Shown: positions 25,030-37,057 of the stretch, one piece after another
How positions within the stretch are numbered: position 1 is the stretch's first letter
Layout of the letters: every line of letters begins with the position of its first letter
Assembly (NCBI GenBank): GCA_037179385.1
Contig: CM074195.1
Span: 7,579,787-7,643,786 of the forward strand
Source: Holothuria scabra
Lineage: Eukaryota > Echinodermata > Holothuroidea > Aspidochirotida > Holothuriidae
DNA: 64,000 nucleotides
Direction: 5' to 3'
Made by a program: the position numbers and the translations under genes
Notes under the pieces: model-generated
Database searches by the model: none
Seen by the model: only the letters and a program-made list of their open reading frames with translations
Told to the model about the DNA's origin: nothing

Positions 25030-26272
25030 CTGTTAAACAGTAAAATAGATTGAGAGTTTAAAATTTGAAAATAGGGTTCAAAGAAAGATTCTGATTATCC
25101 AACTCTTAATCAATACTTGCCAATATTGTCATCCCAGAACGAATATATGAAGTGGATATGATCCTTTGTGCGCAGCGAGCGCAAAAAAGCAGTAACATCA
25201 GCAAGTGGGATTCAGGGAAAAAACTCCTCTATTCCTTTCTAAATATTCACTATGTGGAGAGCACATAGGTGTATGTCAAAATTAACTTTATTTTGCCATG
25301 CTTCTCCTTTGCACTGTGTCGGTTCATTTTACAAATATTTTCAAAACTGAAAGTCGGAAAATTCTGATTTCCATGGGTTTTAAAGGTGGGAAAATGTACT
25401 CGTTCCACGTAAAACAGAAAAATTGGCAAGTATCTTAATCCACAATCATTAAGGTCAATAACGAACAGGGCAGAAGAGAACAGTGCCCCCAAACCCCACA
25501 CCGGCCAACGTTTACTGACATTTACTTTACACTTGAGTTAGCAGGAGCATAAAGACAAGCTAAAGGTATTTAAATGATCTCCTCCTGCAAAACTATATTT
25601 TGTTCGCATTGGGAATTAAAATCAATACAAATGTTTTACTAATAAACGCATTTCATGAAAAAAAAAACATTATAAAAAAGATTATGCATCCAATTTTTTC
25701 AAAAGTGAAATTGGTGAAAGGATTAAATGTTATTTGAAGTGTTTTGTCATGAATTTAATTTCAGGCAAGAAGAACATGTATGACGTCATAGTTCGACTAT
25801 GATTTGCCCTACACACAGCTACTGCTTTGGAGTAGAACTGTAGGGATGTAGGAAGTCCACACTGATAAGCACGTTCAATGATGTCCAATGTCGCATCAAC
25901 GGAAAATCAGAGTTGAAACTTGAGACAACTGTTTTAATGGTCACATATTGCTAGTAGTCTAATTCCAATGAATATATGAAGTGCTATCTATACCACATTT
26001 GGTCAAGGCAATCAACTAACTTGCTGACTTTACTTATTTTAACAGAAATCAGTCAATCATTCAAAGAAACTATAGACAGCAGCCTTTTCCCACTGTAGGC
26101 AGACAGACGGACAGGCAGGCTAGTTATACAGATGCATTGTTATGATAATAGCTCAATTAGTTGAGCTAATATAGGGATACATAAGTTAATAAGAGGCAAA
26201 AGGGACACATAAGACTTGACACACAATTATTCTCATATTTATCCCACCAACAGATAAATGACAATCAATTAC

Positions 26273-26356
26273 CTTCTGTGAACCACCATGCTTAGTCACA
26301 AGCCTTGATTCCCTTCTTTCTTGCTGGTTTTCCTCCTCCCCAAGTTCTACCAAACT
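26273..26356 (-). CDS. ATP13A3: ATP13A exon: variable nucleotide-domain linker
   Basis: Twenty-eight codons in phase 0, rich in charged residues (SLVELGEEENQQERRESRLV). The borders are TTGTCAACAG and GTAATTG. The equivalent stretch in homologues is a long, variable, polar loop, so this is supported by phase and borders more than by sequence match. Confidence 0.6.
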
Positions 26357-28248
26357 CTGTTGACAATAACAATAAAACTAAAAGAAACTATAGTTTACAG
26401 TGTCGCACCAATGCAAACACCAATGCAAACTATTGAATTTACTGAATTCTACTGTATTCCGATATTTCTCACAAGCAAACTCAATCCTTATAAATAGTGT
26501 ATTTACCGACAAACGAACATTAACAATGATTTATATAGCTTAAATAACTGCAAAATAACACTCAGTGTCTTCGCGGCGTTAATTCTTCCGAATGAAGGTA
26601 TTGTTCCTGTTTTCAATTTTACGTTATTTGAGTAATTAAACATTCTCCATGCTAGATCGGTTACTAGACACATTACGTGACTAATGAAGAGAAAAACACA
26701 GGACTGTTTACTCTATTGACACAAATGACCCTTTAAGATTTTCAGCTCAATCTTGTCATCACAGGGTCTGAGGAGGAAGAAACTGTAAACCAAGCATGCA
26801 CGAAATGCAAGCATCAACAAACTAGACAGTCAAGTTGTCCTGTTTTACAGTTAACTGAGCAGGACTCGCACAAATACGGCAGTTTCCGCGTGGAAAGACC
26901 ATTCATCTATTCGGAGATTTTCAGACATGTTATCTGTACATTGCGCCAATTAAAATTGGAATGAATTTTTAAATAGTAATAAAAACTAAAAGTAATAAAT
27001 AATCATTGGAATTCAGGTTAATGCCAAAATACTGCCCAGAGCTATACAGCTTTTTCACTCTTTAAGATGTGGACAGTTCACCAGGAAAGGAGAACAAGAC
27101 CATGACATAGCTTGTGACATTTTGAGATTGCTTACAACCATGAGAAAGTTGCCTAGTCGGAGAGCGCATGCTATCAACTATTACAGAATTTTCCATTTCA
27201 TAGTCAGAGTCTAGGAAAACTCCAACAACAACTGATACCTTTACTTCGAACCTAATCTTGACTCCTTAAAGTGATATGTTGAGGAGAGTCACCCATGAAA
27301 GACACATTGGAAAGCTGTGCTGGGCTAATAGGGGGACCCCCCGCCCCCTCTTAAAAAAATCAATAAGGTGCCTGGTGGCCTGATCCTTCTTCCCCAAGTT
27401 GCCATTGGCAGATTGGGTAAAAGAAGCTTATGAGGAATACCTGTCATGTTTTTACATAAGCTCATATGTGCGAGGCAGTCACTAGTACGGCATGATCTTG
27501 CTAGCTAACTGCAATGTCTAAAACCCTTAAGATCACTGCAAATAGTCACAATTGTAAGGAAATGTAATAACTGATAAAAAGGACAAATTGTGCCCTGGGT
27601 CTCCTAAGCAAAGCTAGTTGCAATCGTTGAAAGGGAATGGTTGTTGCTTGTGCGCCGTTGGTTGGATAGTATGCACTCAGTTTAATAACATCACGGTGTA
27701 ACTGCTACGCCATATTATTTACACCCAAATAATATCACTGCAAAGCTTTATACTTTTAACTGTTTAGAATACCTCACTTAAACCTTTGTAGTTTTAAAGG
27801 GCTACAACAAATTCACAAAATAAATGCGAGGCCATTGTCATACTCACTTTGAGAACACACTTAGGTATCTGGAAAGCAACGTGACCAAACAGATTATTTG
27901 GTGTTAAATTACATAAACTTGGTTGTACTTCGTTAGCTATGTTGCACAGATGGACTTAAAAATTACCCTGTAGGTCTTGAAAAGTTTGCTGTTTTATAAG
28001 GCACCAAAATGGCTTCCAGGCATTGCCCAAAATAAAACCACCTTAGCCTGCCTTTCATACCCAGTTCTGATTTTATTTCCTGTGAAAAAAACTTTCTATT
28101 TACCTGAGTGGTCCAAAACACAGAAAGACAACTTGCTAAGTGCGCAGTTCTTATGTTCAGGGAGAATAATTTATCTAACTGGGTAGTATAGACAGTAATA
28201 ATTGCCAGTTAGATAAAAACTGTTGCCCTCATTGGGTTTCCACCTTAC

Positions 28249-28385
28249 CCATCCAGTAGCTTGGAACATTTTTAACTCCAAGGGGTCGCCAAGAAGGTCT
28301 CCTGAGATGAGAGATAAACTATGACAAGTTGCCATAACGGACACAGCGAGGCTGGATTGTATATTTTTGAGATCTGTTATCAACT
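28249..28385 (-). CDS. ATP13A3: ATP13A exon: MATCHSL and GDPLELKMF
   Basis: The 137-bp exon contains [11 protein letters not shown] and [18 protein letters not shown]. These match the conserved (M)ATCHSLxxIxGxLxGDPLDLKMFEAxGW block of the nucleotide-binding domain. The acceptor is GTTTCACAG and the donor GTAAGG. It ends in phase 0. Confidence 0.92.
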
Positions 28386-28804
28386 CTGTGAAACTATTGA
28401 GAGCGGAAAGACAGATAAAACAATTTGTTATTTATCAGTAGCAAAAATGAAATTTTAGTATGTTCTGGTCCTCATTTAGCTATACCTGAGTCACAAATAA
28501 TTTAACATTTGGGCACAATATTCATAGTAAAGTATTTGCCATCTTTGATGGAAACCCAGTCGACTCGAATGTAATGGCACTTCTCTCGATTGATGGAAAA
28601 GGCACTAAAATACCCATTGTACTTGAAAAGGGTGAAGAGACGTTCCAAATTAGAATATCGTAAAAATATTTTAAAACTGTTTACCTACATATTTAGATGT
28701 CTCACCTTTTAACTTGGAAGTGACAACATAAGAAGGTAGAGCAATATGAGTTTTCAAATTTGCTGATCTTGTGGAGTTCTTGCAACTGCATAATTTGAAC
28801 TTGA

Positions 28805-29010
28805 TCAAATGTTTAAAGCATACGACTTTCAGTCACAAGGAGTTCCGCCCCTGGTCGAATCGTGACGAAAACTTTTCAACTGGAACCGACTGCCACTGTA
28901 ACTGGTGCTAAACATAGGCCATGGAGTAGGGAAGACAAGCCACGTGAGCCATCAGTGGGAAAAGGGCTGAAGTCAATCCGACTTAAACTAAATCTTTAAA
29001 AAAAAATGAG
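28805..29010 (+). mobile_element. tRNA-derived SINE copy (plus)
   Basis: It contains the B-box-like CCTGGTCGAATCGTGACG, then CTGGTGCTAAACATAGGCCA, TGGAGTAGGGAAGACAAGCC and the 3' part GTCAATCCGACTTAAACTAA. It lies in the ATPase intron, facing the minus-strand copy at 29.6 kb. Confidence 0.75.
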
Positions 29011-29559
29011 CTGTTAAATCCATGTAGCTCCAACAGCATAATCTACAACTGATTCTGCTACAACAGTTTTCAAAAAAAAGAGGACTGCTGTAAGCAGGAC
29101 CTTGTAACACATCCCTATAAACTAGAAACCACCATTTGAGGTATATGGCTTCTTAACTACCTGTAACAAAAGGCTTTCAGAGCAAGGAGGTGTTATTAAT
29201 ACACTGTTCAAGGAATCTCTAAACCTCCGTGGTTGAGGAGACTATGGGCTCTGAGACATACCTTCTTTTACGTTGATATATTAACATTTAAGCAATAGCT
29301 GTCTGGCAAAACACTAATGGCACCGCAAAACGGATACCAATCAAGGGCGCCTTTGACATATATACCCAAGCCAGAGTACTACTTACATCCTGCTTCGTTT
29401 TATTGCACCAAATGGACTTATGTACCATATTCAAAAACTGCAAAACAGTGTGAGCTTTTGATAAGTTTGAAAAAACTTTCCTTACTTTGCATTTGAAGAA
29501 TTTTAAGCAGCTATTGCAACAAAATGTTAAATGATACATGAGTTAGTAAGCTAAGGTTA

Positions 29560-29750
29560 GACAACCGGTTTAAGTCAGATCACCCAGAGCCGTTTTTCCA
29601 GTTATGGCTCACTGACTTGTTTCCCCTACTGCATTGCTTTTACTGAGCCCCGAGTACAGTAACAGCAGGTTCTACCTTTAAAGTCTTCGGTATAACCCGG
29701 CCATGAGTCGAACTCTAGCCAAATGATACGTGACCGAGATAAGTTATTCC
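29560..29750 (-). mobile_element. tRNA-derived SINE copy (minus)
   Basis: The reverse strand reads GAGTTCGACTCATGGCCGGG, TTATACCGAAGACTTTAAAG and the body with GGGGAAACAAGTCAGTGAGC. It is about 70 bp from the ATPase exon at 29819-29877. Confidence 0.75.
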
Positions 29751-29818
29751 CTGTGTTAGAAGGCCGTCCATAACCTTTACGTTTTTGCTTTCAATTTTAT
29801 CAGCCACACTACATATAC

Positions 29819-29877
29819 TTTGGGTTAGAGTAAAGGGCGGGGTAGTGGACAGGGTCACTGTCATGTCATCCTCATAA
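29819..29877 (-). CDS. ATP13A3: ATP13A exon: variable start of nucleotide domain
   Basis: The exon is inferred from phase and borders: acceptor ATATTAAACAG and donor GTATAT. It encodes YEDDMTVTLSTTPPFTLTQ. This region is poorly conserved in the family, so the match rests on phase continuity with both neighbours. A longer reading past the donor stays open but breaks phase with the next exon. Confidence 0.6.
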
Positions 29878-29990
29878 CTGTTTAATATTTGAGAAATAGG
29901 ATAATGACAAATTAGTGTCATCAAATTAAATGGACCATTGTTGGTAAGGTGACAAAATTCAAAAACAGAGACAGTATTTGAACTGCATAC

Positions 29991-30052
29991 CTGCCACCAC
30001 TGGGTTCTTGTACACCCAAAAAATCCAAGCCGTCTTCCGTAAGGGTACCAGT
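29991..30052 (-). CDS. ATP13A3: ATP13A exon: TGTLTEDGLD phosphorylation loop
   Basis: This 62-bp exon starts in phase 0 with TGTLTEDGLDFLGVQEPSGG. Joined to the preceding LDK, it completes the universal P-type ATPase DKTGTLT signature plus the P5-typical EDGLD. The acceptor is TCTTCCCAATTAG and the donor GTATGC. Confidence 0.93.
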
Positions 30053-30213
30053 CTAATTGGGAAGAAGAATAATTTGGTTAACACCTGCTTTATCCTACAA
30101 AGACAGGAGACCAAACTTGAAACTTCAAGCAAATACAGAGTTGACCATTCAAAATTATTTGTGTTCATATGTCATTAAATCCCATATAATAATGTATACA
30201 TCAACGATTGAGT

Positions 30214-30300
30214 TGTCAGAACATAGGGGTGTCGGAACAAAGCAATGTAAGAACATAATGGATTTTTCGGAATGTAGAGGTGTCGGAATGTAGGGCTGTA
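30214..30300. repeat. Degenerate tandem of GTCGGAATGTAGGGGT
   Basis: Four to five copies of a GTCGGAA(C/T)(A/G)TAGGGGT-like word lie in about 85 bp. A nearby word, TTCAGCAGTAAACGGACTGG (30309), recurs as TTCAGCAGTAAATGGTCTGT at 30604. Confidence 0.6.
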
Positions 30301-30511
30301 ACCGATAATTCAGCAGTAAACGGACTGGCAATTGAGTGATTTCACAAGACATAAGATATGGTAAGCCACGCCCACTGCGGGACAAAAACGAAGAGTGATT
30401 TAGTGCAACAGAGACACATGGATCGCCAGCTGCTTCTCAGCTAGCTACACTAGAGGGGCGGGGACTGTGACAAAAGTGGAAACTGGAGCCATATTTATTC
30501 CTTCCTTTTTA

Positions 30512-30570
30512 TCTAGTTGAGTGACACTTCATAACACAGCTGTGTTGGTGAGTTGTCAAGTCTCATCTAA
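30512..30570 (+). repeat. Nested-hairpin repeat, copy 3
   Basis: TCTAGTTGAGTGACAC at the start, AACACAGCTGTGTT as a perfect inner palindrome, then GGTGAGTTGTC, ending ATCTAA. It lies about 105 bp from the ATPase exon at 30677. Confidence 0.65.
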
Positions 30571-30676
30571 GGAACTGACCCATCAATTTTTACCAGTGAC
30601 CATTCAGCAGTAAATGGTCTGTCCAATAGTTGTTATAAGGTTGCTTAGTAAAAGCAAAATAAATATAACGTCATAC

Positions 30677-30865
30677 CTTGTCAAGACAGATGAGATCCAG
30701 CATACCACATAAATTAATTTTTTGAGGGTGGATGCAAAAGATACCATTTTTCTTCAGCCTCAGTTGTGCATAAAGCATGCCAATGGTTAAAGCAGCTGGT
30801 AGTGCTGGTGCTACAGCAATGGTGATGACGTCAGCGGAACTGAAGAAGATATCCTTTGCATCGGT
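30677..30865 (-). CDS. ATP13A3: ATP13A exon: M4 motif and LDK of the phosphorylation site
   Basis: Sixty-three codons in phase 0. The exon holds [20 protein letters not shown], the M4 unwound region. P5B ATPases normally have PPALP here, while this gene has APALP (codons GCA CCA GCA CTA CCA). [19 protein letters not shown] and LDLICLDK follow. The final D is the catalytic aspartate of DKTGT, with TGT in the next exon. Confidence 0.95.
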
Positions 30866-31689
30866 CTGTATAAAGTAGAGGGTATTCAAATTAGAAAAAC
30901 TGGTGGAAACAAAAAGTATCGATATTCATTAAAGTATACCGATAATATATAAAGGCAGCTCTTGCTTTAAAAGGACAGTTTGAGTTTGAAAGAAAATGTT
31001 AACTTTTCTTTCAAGTACCTAGTTTTCCCCTTCTGAACTGATTGTTTTCCAGCATTCAGGAACAATGAGGAGGTCTTTCAGAGTAAAAGAAATTTTACTC
31101 TGATTTGTTTGATTTCAGTTGAATTTAATATATTCTATCCTGCTTTCGCCATACATGTGCATGTGACAGTGTGACTGCTTCAAATGTCCTTGAAGGGAAA
31201 TTTTATATATAGGCCTAATATGGAATCTGTCTCAGTTAAAAGTGAGCAATAATCAGTAACTGAGTGGGTGTTGCTGGCTTGCTTTGGCAGGTAAGGTTCT
31301 GAAGGCAGAAATAACGTATGCAATAGCAACTTGATCCAAATGCTGTGCATGATGACTGTGCTGAGTGTAGCAGTTTTAGTCTGAGGCTAGTGGACCAGTG
31401 GGTAGCAAAGATATAGCCGCATCACAATTTTTCTCTGCCGGTGAAAATCTTCAATGACAGGAATTAAAAGCAATGTGGCTTTAAAAGTTCTACGTTGAAA
31501 ACTTTAGAATGATTCAACCTGTTTTTAAGATTATTCGTGAATCAGTTTCCCTATAGAAAACACCTGTACTTTGGAAGTTGATTGGGAGAAACATAAATAG
31601 GGGTAGTAAATGTACAGTGATAAATAAACTAGAATGCTAACAGGCATTGGGTTTTCGATGGTACATGTTCTATGTCACATTATGCCATT

Positions 31690-32640
31690 TTTAACCCCCT
31701 GTGATCCAAGATTACTTTTGACCTCACCAAAAGCTCAATGGCGCTGTTCTCATCATATCACATCGATATTCAAAAAGCCAAATCAATCCAAGTTTCATAC
31801 AGTGCGTTAAGATATTGCATTCTCACAAGGCTTTCAGAGCTTAATCTAAGGTTACCACGGATGACCTTTGATGTATACCATAAACAACAGGAATCTTCAT
31901 CTCACCATAACACATCCCCATAGAAAATATGAAAGCTTTCCAAGTTTCAACCCTTTGAGACATTCTTTAGTTTGTTTCTAGTGTGTGAAAGGTGACTAAA
32001 GATGACCACCTCCTCCTCACATCACATGCATATACCACACATGAAATCTGTCCAAGCTTCGTACCTTGAGATTCCATGTTGACAGCCTAAGTTCTTAGAG
32101 TCTGACACCATGAGACGCCAGATGACATTTGACCTCTACTCAAATCAATGGGATCCTTCTTGAGAAAACACTGCATGAACATAGCGAGTCTCAAATAAAT
32201 CCAAGCTTCCTCCTACTTTGAGATATCGCATAAAGGTTTTAAACGTTTCAACAGGTGTGATCTCAGATGAAATTCGAACTCTACCAAAATCCTCATTGTC
32301 CTTCAGCCAATCGTAATCGTACCAAGTTTGAAAAAAGTCAAGCTACCTAACTTGAGATAACGTGTGAACAAGGTTTTAAGAGTTGACCCCAGATGACGTT
32401 TGGTCGCTATCAAAATCGACATGGTTTTTCTCTCATTTTATTGTATCAACTACCAAGTTTGAAATTACTCCCCACGCTTCCTATTTCAAAAAATCGTGTT
32501 AAGAAAGTTAGGGATTTTAACCCCATTTGATCTTAGATGACCTTTGATCCCCACTGAAAACAATATCGTTCTTCTTCTCAGTATCTGACGTCTGTATACC
32601 AAGTTTAAAAACTTTCAGATCTTCCTTCTTTAAGAAATAA
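31690..32640. repeat. Diverged tandem array, about 120-150 bp per unit
   Basis: At least seven units share a core like AGATGACCTTTGACCTCTACC (near 31705, 31858, 31993, 32115, 32262, 32385 and 32530), followed by a stretch like CCAAGTTTGAAA and then GAGATA. Units are strongly diverged. Single or partial units of the same kind occur at 13547, 16262 and 57985-58170. It fills most of the intron between the exons at 30865 and 33606. Confidence 0.75.
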
Positions 32641-32667
32641 TGTAAATATGCAAAGTGTCACAAAACA

Positions 32668-32906
32668 CACTTGCATACACACACACATACACTCACACAC
32701 ACACATGTTCTTTTTACACACAACCTTAGGACTTCATTGTGTTTTCCTTTCTTCCTATTTCCTTAACCCTAACCTCAAAAATAGACTGTGTATTGTTTGG
32801 ACGAGAGAGGACTCCAAAAATCTATTGAAATTACACACATACGTATACATACATACACACATACACACGCTTATACACACAAACACACAAACACATACAA
32901 ACGCAC
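32668..32906. repeat. Two CA-rich microsatellite blocks
   Basis: ACACAC/ATAC-type repeats occur at 32668-32706 and 32832-32906, joined by about 125 bp of unique sequence. The threonine/histidine-rich open frames here are products of the repeat. Confidence 0.85.
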
Positions 32907-33149
32907 GTCACCATGGTTGCATAGGTTTCTCTTTTCATCGAAACTAAAAGTAATAAGTTTTGTATTTTTGACCAATTTCTCATACCACGACATGCCGCTT
33001 GACCAGGTTCTTTTGTTTATGCCAAGACCATCTTTCACTCACATTTGAGGGGTCATTACGTCTTTCCAACACATATTCGAATGTGGTCGTACTTGTTTAC
33101 AAAATTGGTGGTTGCAGCTACAATACATTGACATTTTATACAACATAAA

Positions 33150-33380
33150 CAGAAGCCTCTAGTCGGAAGGTCTGGACTTCGACTCCTAGCCGGGTCACAT
33201 CAAATAACAAAGACTTGAGACTGGAACCTACTCTCATTGTACTTGGCACTTAGAATAAGCAATAGGAGGAGTAAGGAAAAGGAAAACAAGCCAGTGAGCT
33301 ACAACTGGAAAACGACAACCCAATTTAAACTAAATGGTTCGAAACTGAGCCATAAAACCTCATCTAATTCATTCTACTTT
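33150..33380 (+). mobile_element. tRNA-derived SINE copy (plus)
   Basis: It has the B-box-like GGACTTCGACTCCTAGCCGG, then TTGTACTTGGCACTTAGAAT, CCAGTGAGCTACAACTGG, and ends GAGCCATAAAACCTCATC followed by TAATTC. Full-length, in an ATPase intron about 230 bp from the exon at 33606. Confidence 0.8.
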
Positions 33381-33605
33381 GTCGATAATAACCTTTGACC
33401 TGTGGAGTAGGATTTGTTGCCTAACATGCAATATTTTGTAACTATTTCCTTTAGTGACTTAGGTGGGCAAATTAGGTTGGAAAAAGGAGCAACTAATTAT
33501 TCTTTACACTTTTTAATTCCTGGGGGAAAGTCTCCCTAGACAATAAAGCAAAGTTTTCCAAGGCAGAATGAGTTTTGTAAAATTTTTATTGATCTTATTA
33601 CTTAC

Positions 33606-33655
33606 CTTATGGACCACAGATAACACAATTGCACTAAATGTGAATCCTGCTGCAG
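33606..33655 (-). CDS. ATP13A3: ATP13A exon: M3 helix
   Basis: A 50-bp exon reading AAAGFTFSAIVLSVVHK, between TTTATTTCAG and GTAAG. It continues the M3 hydrophobic helix begun in the previous exon and ends in phase 0. It was found by position, phase and hydrophobicity as well as by the VAxAGxxF pattern of the family. Confidence 0.8.
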
Positions 33656-34419
33656 CTGAAATAAAAGGAAAATTTGGTAGTTTATAGACAAATTTAAGCA
33701 GCTAGTGAAGTTAGAAGAATCAAGCTAGCAGTGACGTTGGTCATAAGCAGGGTCTAACAGTCTTAAGTTGTGTTTATTTCATTGTCTACATGCAAAACTG
33801 AACCCAATATTCAGTAAAATTTAGCGAATAAAGAGATATTTTCGTGATAAAGACGAGCAAAAAAATTGAAAGATTAAAGCTGATTGATTCCTGAGCTGAC
33901 ACATTGAATATTCAAGAGTATCCACTCACTCAAAAATGGTAGATTTCACAATTACTTTTGATGTTACTGATGTACTACTAAAATAACAGTCTTTGTACCT
34001 CTTTGCTTTTAGAAACCAGAACGTCAAAAGGCTTAGTGATTCCTTGCCGAAAGGAAAATGTTGGAAATTTTGCTTTTTGACCTCTGGGGACCTCAGATGA
34101 TAATACTGAAAATTCTTGGGAAATTCTACCTTTTGATAGCTGGCCCACCCCAGATGACGTAAATCTGAACCTCTTCTACACAATTAGGTTCCTTTTGGTA
34201 ACCATTTATACTGCATCAACAAACCAATTATTAAATTCTCACAACTTTCTTAGAAGTTTGAGGGTGTCATGTTAGCAACGTTTACAACCACTTGAGATCT
34301 CATATGAGTTTCAACCCTCCTGCACTTTCAAAGGATACTTGGCCAAACATGCAGATAACTAGAAACAGGGTACAATCATATCCTCTGCAAATCTATGTGT
34401 GTGTAAAGTTCTTGAATTG

Positions 34420-34605
34420 GTATTTGATCTCTGTTGACACGAAGTTGACTTCTGATCCTTGCATATGACTTATGGGGACCTGACACTTTACCTCTAGAGA
34501 CCCGTCATTTGACCTCTGGTGACCAGGTATATCAACTTTGATGACTTGGCATGTGACCTCTGGTGATATGGAATTTACCTCTGGTGAACAAGCTGATGAC
34601 CACCA
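34420..34605. repeat. Short tandem array on GACCTCTGGTGA
   Basis: The words TTGATCTCTGTTGACA, TTACCTCTAGAGACC, TTTGACCTCTGGTGACC, TGTGACCTCTGGTGATA and TTTACCTCTGGTGAACA recur about every 28 to 35 bp. Related words occur near 34080. It lies in an ATPase intron. Confidence 0.65.
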
Positions 34606-35053
34606 AAACATTTTTCACTAATTTTGCTTAACGAAATTTTTACCATTTTACGTATGGTGAACCAAATGTACTGGACCTTTACCAAAGCAATACGCTTCTT
34701 CCTCTCAAAACGACAAATCTGCACACCAATTCTAAAGTTCAACCATTGCCGGTTGTCTTTAATTATTGTGTTTACAAGCAATTAACTTCCTGTAACATAA
34801 AATGACATTTTCTCTCAATCAAGGGCAATACGGGTCCTCTACTAAACATGACAAATCTATTCACCAGATATGGAAAGTGTGTGTCATTCGTATGTAGAGA
34901 TGCCATGTGTTCAAGCCATTTTAAGAGGTTTTCCCACTTTTACCGCCGGTGACACAAACAGGAATGAAAATTGAACATATTAAGAATAATGCATATATTG
35001 CACACGTGTTCAATGTTCAATTTCACACAGAACAAATATCAACACTATGCATG

Positions 35054-35290
35054 CCCCCCCCCCCCCCCCCCCCGCTGAAAATTCCAGTCAGTAACAGGTA
35101 ACTGGTGTCAGATTTTAACAGGCACCCGACAGCCTAGACAAAATTCCAGTCAGGTAGCAGGTAACTGGTGTCAGGCATCTGACAAAATCAGTAAAACCCA
35201 TTAAAATCTGTCAAAATCCCAACAAAACCGAACAAAACCTGACTAAACCTGACACGCCAGTAACAGGTAGACTGGAATTTTTTGGCAGCG
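35054..35290. repeat. C20 run followed by a fold-back repeat
   Basis: A run of 20 C (35054-35073) is followed by AAAATTCCAGTCAGTAACAG (35078) and again AAAATTCCAGTCAGGTAGCA (35140). Near 35259-35283 the inverse appears (CAGGTAGACTGGAATTTTTT). The middle is built of AAAACC(T/C)GAC-like words. It looks like a degraded fold-back or MITE element. Confidence 0.6.
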
Positions 35291-35585
35291 CCAGACCCTT
35301 TCTTCATCCGTCAGTTCCAAACTACCCTCTGTGGGCTTAAAAAGGTTGTAGAATGTGCGAAAGGTATTCCCCGTTTGTCACCTGAGAGGGAAATTTAAAC
35401 TGTATTAGAAAGAAAACTTGAACATGACTCGTACTTGAAACAATATCTGAAGTTTATTTTTTACCTTGATGATGCTAAATACCACATCCATGTTGATTTG
35501 TTTTTGAATTCCATCCATGCAACCAACCAAGTTCAAAACTATGAAGCTTCCTGCTGAAGTATTCTTGTATTCCAATTCTACTTAC

Positions 35586-35696
35586 CAAAGCACGCGAGAA
35601 GCAAAACAAAGTATGCTGCATCTCTGTAGAGTTTAATGCTCGACGGCATGGGGTAGAGTATTGAATGAATCAGTTTACCCTTCATTGTTCCAAAAC
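35586..35696 (-). CDS. ATP13A3: ATP13A exon: end of actuator domain into M3
   Basis: The 111-bp exon encodes GFGTMKGKLIHSILYP, then KLYRDA and the start of a hydrophobic helix (YFVLLLACF). It matches the TGFxTxKGxLVRSILYPxPxxFKLYRD block of ATP13A3-like proteins. The acceptor is GTTCTTAG and the donor GTAAGT. Confidence 0.9.
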
Positions 35697-36390
35697 CTAA
35701 GAACGTGAAAAAAATTAAGGCCATTTTTTCATCACCTTTAAGTACCTATTAATTTTAGGGATACGAAAATGCTCAGTTGGGTAGTGTTCATTGGTTGACA
35801 TCTAAATTCGAATAAAAATAGTGCAGAGCAGTTTACATTCGACAAATTGTAAAGAGAGTGCTTGGATTACTTATTTGAGTCTTGTATATTAAAATGCTAA
35901 GAAAAAGTTGAAATTGCACATTGTAGTATTGTATTCCCACCAGGACATTGCCTTAAAAAAAAATAATAAGTTTGTGACGCTGCTTAAGAGGGTGCTTTAT
36001 ACAGTTGTTGGAGAAGTTATTAATTGCACAGTTGGCGTTGGAAGAATTGAAACTATCTTTATTGACGAGAATTACCCATACATGTTTAGTCATATTCAAA
36101 TTGGTGGTCTCTGTGAGAGTGTATATTCTTCCCTTGTCAATTCGATCAAAACACATGTTAAAAATTCTTGTATAACAGGAAGTTTATACAAAAGCTTATT
36201 ATAAAGCAGACTTTGCTCAGGGGGCACTTCTTCAAAATAGAAAAAGATTGCATAAGCCCTAATACAAGACTTCCAAACCTTTTTTGCCTCCTATGGGCTG
36301 CTGTGGTCTGTTCGATATAGAATAAACACTCGGGTTATATTGCCTGTCGTAAGAGGTAGCCAAAAGAGAAGGACTTGCCTCGTTTTTGAA

Positions 36391-36447
36391 TCCTAGTTGA
36401 CACTTTATAACGTGTTCGTGTTGGTGTGTCGTTTTATCCCATCTGAC
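36391..36447 (+). repeat. Nested-hairpin repeat, copy 4
   Basis: CTAGTTGACACTTTATAACG, then GTTCGTGTTGGTGTGTCG, ending CATCTGA. Same orientation as the other copies. Confidence 0.65.
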
Positions 36448-36993
36448 TCGAAAATTTGTTACGTAGGCTACCAGCAGTAGTATGAATCCCTTCAAACAAT
36501 TCAATGTCGTATATCAGGGTAAAAATTGAACTGTCACAGGGATAAGGGGTAACATAAAAGCTTCGCTGACCCTCCAAATTTAAAGCTGTCCTGCCATGTG
36601 ACAATTTTGGCCTGCCATAAGATTTCATTGCAAATTGTGCAACACACACAGTTTTATCATACAGACTAGTCAGTCTCTGAGTTGCATAAGTTAACTTTCT
36701 ATAGGATCCTGTGACGGAAATTTGCTCCCCAAAACATAGTTAAGCATGAAGCAGGCAGATATGAAATGTGTAGAATGGCACAGGTATTTGCAGAGGCACA
36801 ACTAGGAAATACTTTTCACCAAAGGTTGTCCCTGGAAAAAATCACTAGGGCAAACAGTTGGTTTTGAAAAGCGTTAAAACCTCTGCGTATGAGAACATAC
36901 TCACTGAAATTCTACATCATAAAGGGTATGCCAGGTTAAAAAAAATTATACCTGTACCATAAATTTGTTGTAAAAATGCAACACACTTTGGAG

Positions 36994-37057
36994 TAGAAAA
37001 TTAAATTAATTTTGTTTTAAATTGATAGAAAATTAAATTAATTTTGTTTTAAATTGA
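36994..37057. repeat. Perfect 32-bp tandem duplication
   Basis: Two identical 32-bp copies (36994-37025 and 37026-37057) lie side by side, each starting TAGAAAATTAAATTAATTTT. The identity implies a recent event or a replication slip. Confidence 0.95.

Noticed and set aside
32648..33048. Thr/His-rich frames
   Set aside because: They are translations of CA-type microsatellites.
35908..36204. 98-codon plus frame
   Set aside because: No family recognised, no splice or promoter support, and its base use is like the surrounding intron.
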